Assembly (NCBI GenBank): GCA_964440345.1
Contig: CAYTSA010000034.1
Coordinates: forward strand, 1-34,343
From: CAYTSA01 sp964440345
GTDB taxonomy: Bacteria; Desulfobacterota; Desulfovibrionia; Desulfovibrionales; Desulfovibrionaceae
Direction: 5' to 3'
DNA: 34,343 nucleotides
This document shows positions 32,794 through 34,343 of the stretch, in pieces. Under the pieces are notes generated by a model. The model did not search any database, was not told the origin of the DNA, and worked only from the letters and a program-made list of their open reading frames with translations. A program made the translations under genes and the position numbers. Position 1 is the first letter of the stretch. The number at the start of each line of letters is the position of its first letter.

Positions 32794-34245
32794 CTATCGC
32801 CGCAGCCTGGCAACTCCGCCAGCCAGCAGCAGCGCCAGGGCCGCAGCTGCGGCGGTTGACAACACCGGGATGGAGGCTCCCTGCTCCATGGCGCCCATGT
32901 CCGGAGCCTGTCCCCGCAAGAAACCTCGGTAATCTTTGGACGGTGCGTATTGCCCGTCAGCAGCGTCAATCAAAGGCGAACCAATCTGCGGCAGATAATC
33001 CTCCGGATCGTACGAACCGGGATTAACCAGCTTTGGATTTGCCGTAACGTCTCCAGAGCCCGCAGCGTCGCCAGCGCCGCCGCCGTACCAGGAATTGTTG
33101 GCAAACGTTATCCCGTCCAGCGCGCCCGGGTCGTCCCAGCCCCACATGGTGTAGTCGCCGCTCGTGTGGTAGAAAATGTTGTTGGCAAATACAGAGCCGG
33201 AGTGGTTGTCCGGGTCGATGTGTATGGTGTAGAGCCGGCTGCCGTAAAATGTGTTGTTCACCACTGTGTGGTCAATCAATCCCCCGCCAGCTTCGTAGTC
33301 TCCGTATATGAATCCCCGCCCGCAGCTGATGATCAAGTTGTTCTCAATCACGTTGTTTCGGCACGGGTTGGCTTGGTCTGCGTCAAACCAGGAGTCTTCA
33401 TTGGCAATTTGCAAACCTGTTGCGGCTTTCCCGTTGCGGTAATACTCAGAATTTCCGGTGGAGTACGCCAGGTTGCGGCGTATAACGCAGGACTGGGCGT
33501 TATCCAGGTAGTAACACACGGAATAGACGTCATAGACTGTGTTGTTCTCCACCAAGCAATCGTCGGCAAGGGGGCAATTTATGCCTTCGCCATATCCGTT
33601 GTACACCGTGTTGTTGCGGATGGCGCAGCCAGTGGACAACGAACAGCTGATGGCCGAAGCCCAGCCGCTGCCGGCTGTTTTGGCGGAATTTTCCAGGGCA
33701 AAGTTGTAGACGGTGTTGTCTTCGATACGGATGTTTCGCGGTCCGTCCGCCCAGCTTTCGCCACCGGCGGAAATAGCTCCGCGCTGCGTATTGTAGACAG
33801 TATTGCCAATGTAGCTATTGTTGTCGCCTTTCCACGTGTATATGCCCGTGGAGGCGGCGTTGCGGATGGTCAAATCGCGTATGACAACGTAGTCGCCGCC
33901 AACAGTAAAAATAGTCGCGTCGAAGTTGGAGCCGTCAACGATAACCTTTTCATTATCATAAGGGCGCAGGGTGATGGGCGCGCCAGCCGTCCCTGAGTTG
34001 CCTATCCATATGCCGTCGTCTGGATAATGAGTTCCGCCGCGGATGTAGACAGTGTCGCCCGGGCCGGCCTTGCCTGCGGCTGTTTCTATGGACTGCAACG
34101 GTGCGCCAATGGTTCCAGCTGCGTTGTCGTCGCCGTCTGTTGCGACGTAGAAATTAGCGGCGCAGACCTTTGGCAGGACGCCGGAAAAGCCCATGGCAAG
34201 GAAGCCCAACAGCGCCGCGGCACACGCCAGCACGCGGAAAATCAT
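32794..34245 (-). CDS. Secreted parallel beta-helix protein with an IPTL-CTERM-like tail
   Basis: The 483-residue product has a signal peptide (MIFRVLACAAALLGFLAMGF) and the start of a DUF1565/pectate-lyase-like right-handed beta-helix, NFYVATDGDDNAAGT, GPGDTVYIRGGTH. Repeated strand units follow, many with NNTVYN, ENNLI or NNTFYGS asparagine ladders. After DMGAMEQ it ends IPVLSTAAAAALALLLAGG followed by ARLRR: a short motif, a hydrophobic helix and a basic cluster, the layout of IPTL-CTERM and PEP-CTERM sorting tails. The ATG at 34245 is chosen because AGGAGG lies 10 nt upstream and the signal peptide begins there; an ATG at 34278 would add 11 residues. No catalytic residues could be assigned. 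It may be a surface glycan-binding or glycan-cleaving protein. Confidence 0.85.
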   Translation of the reverse strand: MIFRVLACAAALLGFLAMGFSGVLPKVCAANFYVATDGDDNAAGTIGAPLQSIETAAGKAGPGDTVYIRGGTHYPDDGIWIGNSGTAGAPITLRPYDNEKVIVDGSNFDATIFTVGGDYVVIRDLTIRNAASTGIYTWKGDNNSYIGNTVYNTQRGAISAGGESWADGPRNIRIEDNTVYNFALENSAKTAGSGWASAISCSLSTGCAIRNNTVYNGYGEGINCPLADDCLVENNTVYDVYSVCYYLDNAQSCVIRRNLAYSTGNSEYYRNGKAATGLQIANEDSWFDADQANPCRNNVIENNLIISCGRGFIYGDYEAGGGLIDHTVVNNTFYGSRLYTIHIDPDNHSGSVFANNIFYHTSGDYTMWGWDDPGALDGITFANNSWYGGGAGDAAGSGDVTANPKLVNPGSYDPEDYLPQIGSPLIDAADGQYAPSKDYRGFLRGQAPDMGAMEQGASIPVLSTAAAAALALLLAGGVARLRR

Positions 34246-34343
34246 ATGGCCACAGCCTCCTGTATTTTTTATCCGCATGGTGACGGCATTATACGGTGAA
34301 CACTCCCAGACTGCTTTTCAGAAAGTTCCACGGAACATCGAAT

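Overview
The window is GC-rich Gram-negative DNA, tightly packed, with many ATGA or 8-nt gene overlaps. Gene content (YjbH/Wza-type envelope export, a heptosyltransferase-like GT9 enzyme, AddAB-like repair nuclease, cyanobacterial-type KaiB and KaiC, an IPTL-CTERM-like tail) suggests a deltaproteobacterium, perhaps Desulfovibrionales. That is inference from gene content, not from a marker gene. A run of 10 Ns at 27563-27572 shows that the sequence is a draft scaffold.

Layout. 82-1249 (-) holds two adjacent toxin-antitoxin modules: an intact ParDE pair, and an XRE antitoxin whose RelE-family toxin is frameshifted. 1673-3541 (-) is a MalT-type STAND ATPase/regulator interrupted by two in-frame amber codons and lacking a LuxR DNA-binding end. 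3908-12516 (+) is one envelope-export operon: a small secreted His-rich protein, a large SLBB/Wza-like protein, a Wzz-like membrane protein, a YjbH-family protein, a hotdog thioesterase, and a Ser/Thr kinase fused to a receiver domain and TPR-like repeats. 12686-15384 (-) is a kaiA-like/kaiB/kaiC cluster. 15511-21739 (+) is an AddA/AddB-like helicase-nuclease pair. 21750-23005 (-) holds a GT9 glycosyltransferase and a small membrane ORF. 23379-26497 is a divergent copper module (CopA on -, CopZ on +, then a small stress-type coiled-coil protein). 26569-31601 (-) is an SbcCD-like YhaN/YhaO pair with a small unknown leader gene. 31725-34245 holds a secreted papain-family peptidase and a secreted beta-helix protein with a C-terminal sorting-type tail, facing each other one base apart.

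The most interesting locus is the clock cluster. KaiB and KaiC look close to the cyanobacterial proteins: KaiC keeps both FEES glutamate pairs and the T/S/T phosphorylation triplet of the CII domain. Immediately upstream, in the cyanobacterial order A-B-C, lies a 274-residue protein with a degenerate receiver domain and a C-terminal helical domain resembling the KaiA/RsbU helical fold. KaiA is generally regarded as restricted to cyanobacteria, so a complete kaiABC-like operon here would be notable.

A family of intergenic repeats with the palindromic core GCGTTGAGACAACGC occurs three times. Two copies lie just downstream of TAG stop codons and are 29/30 identical in inverse orientation. No tRNA, rRNA, CRISPR array or insertion sequence was seen.
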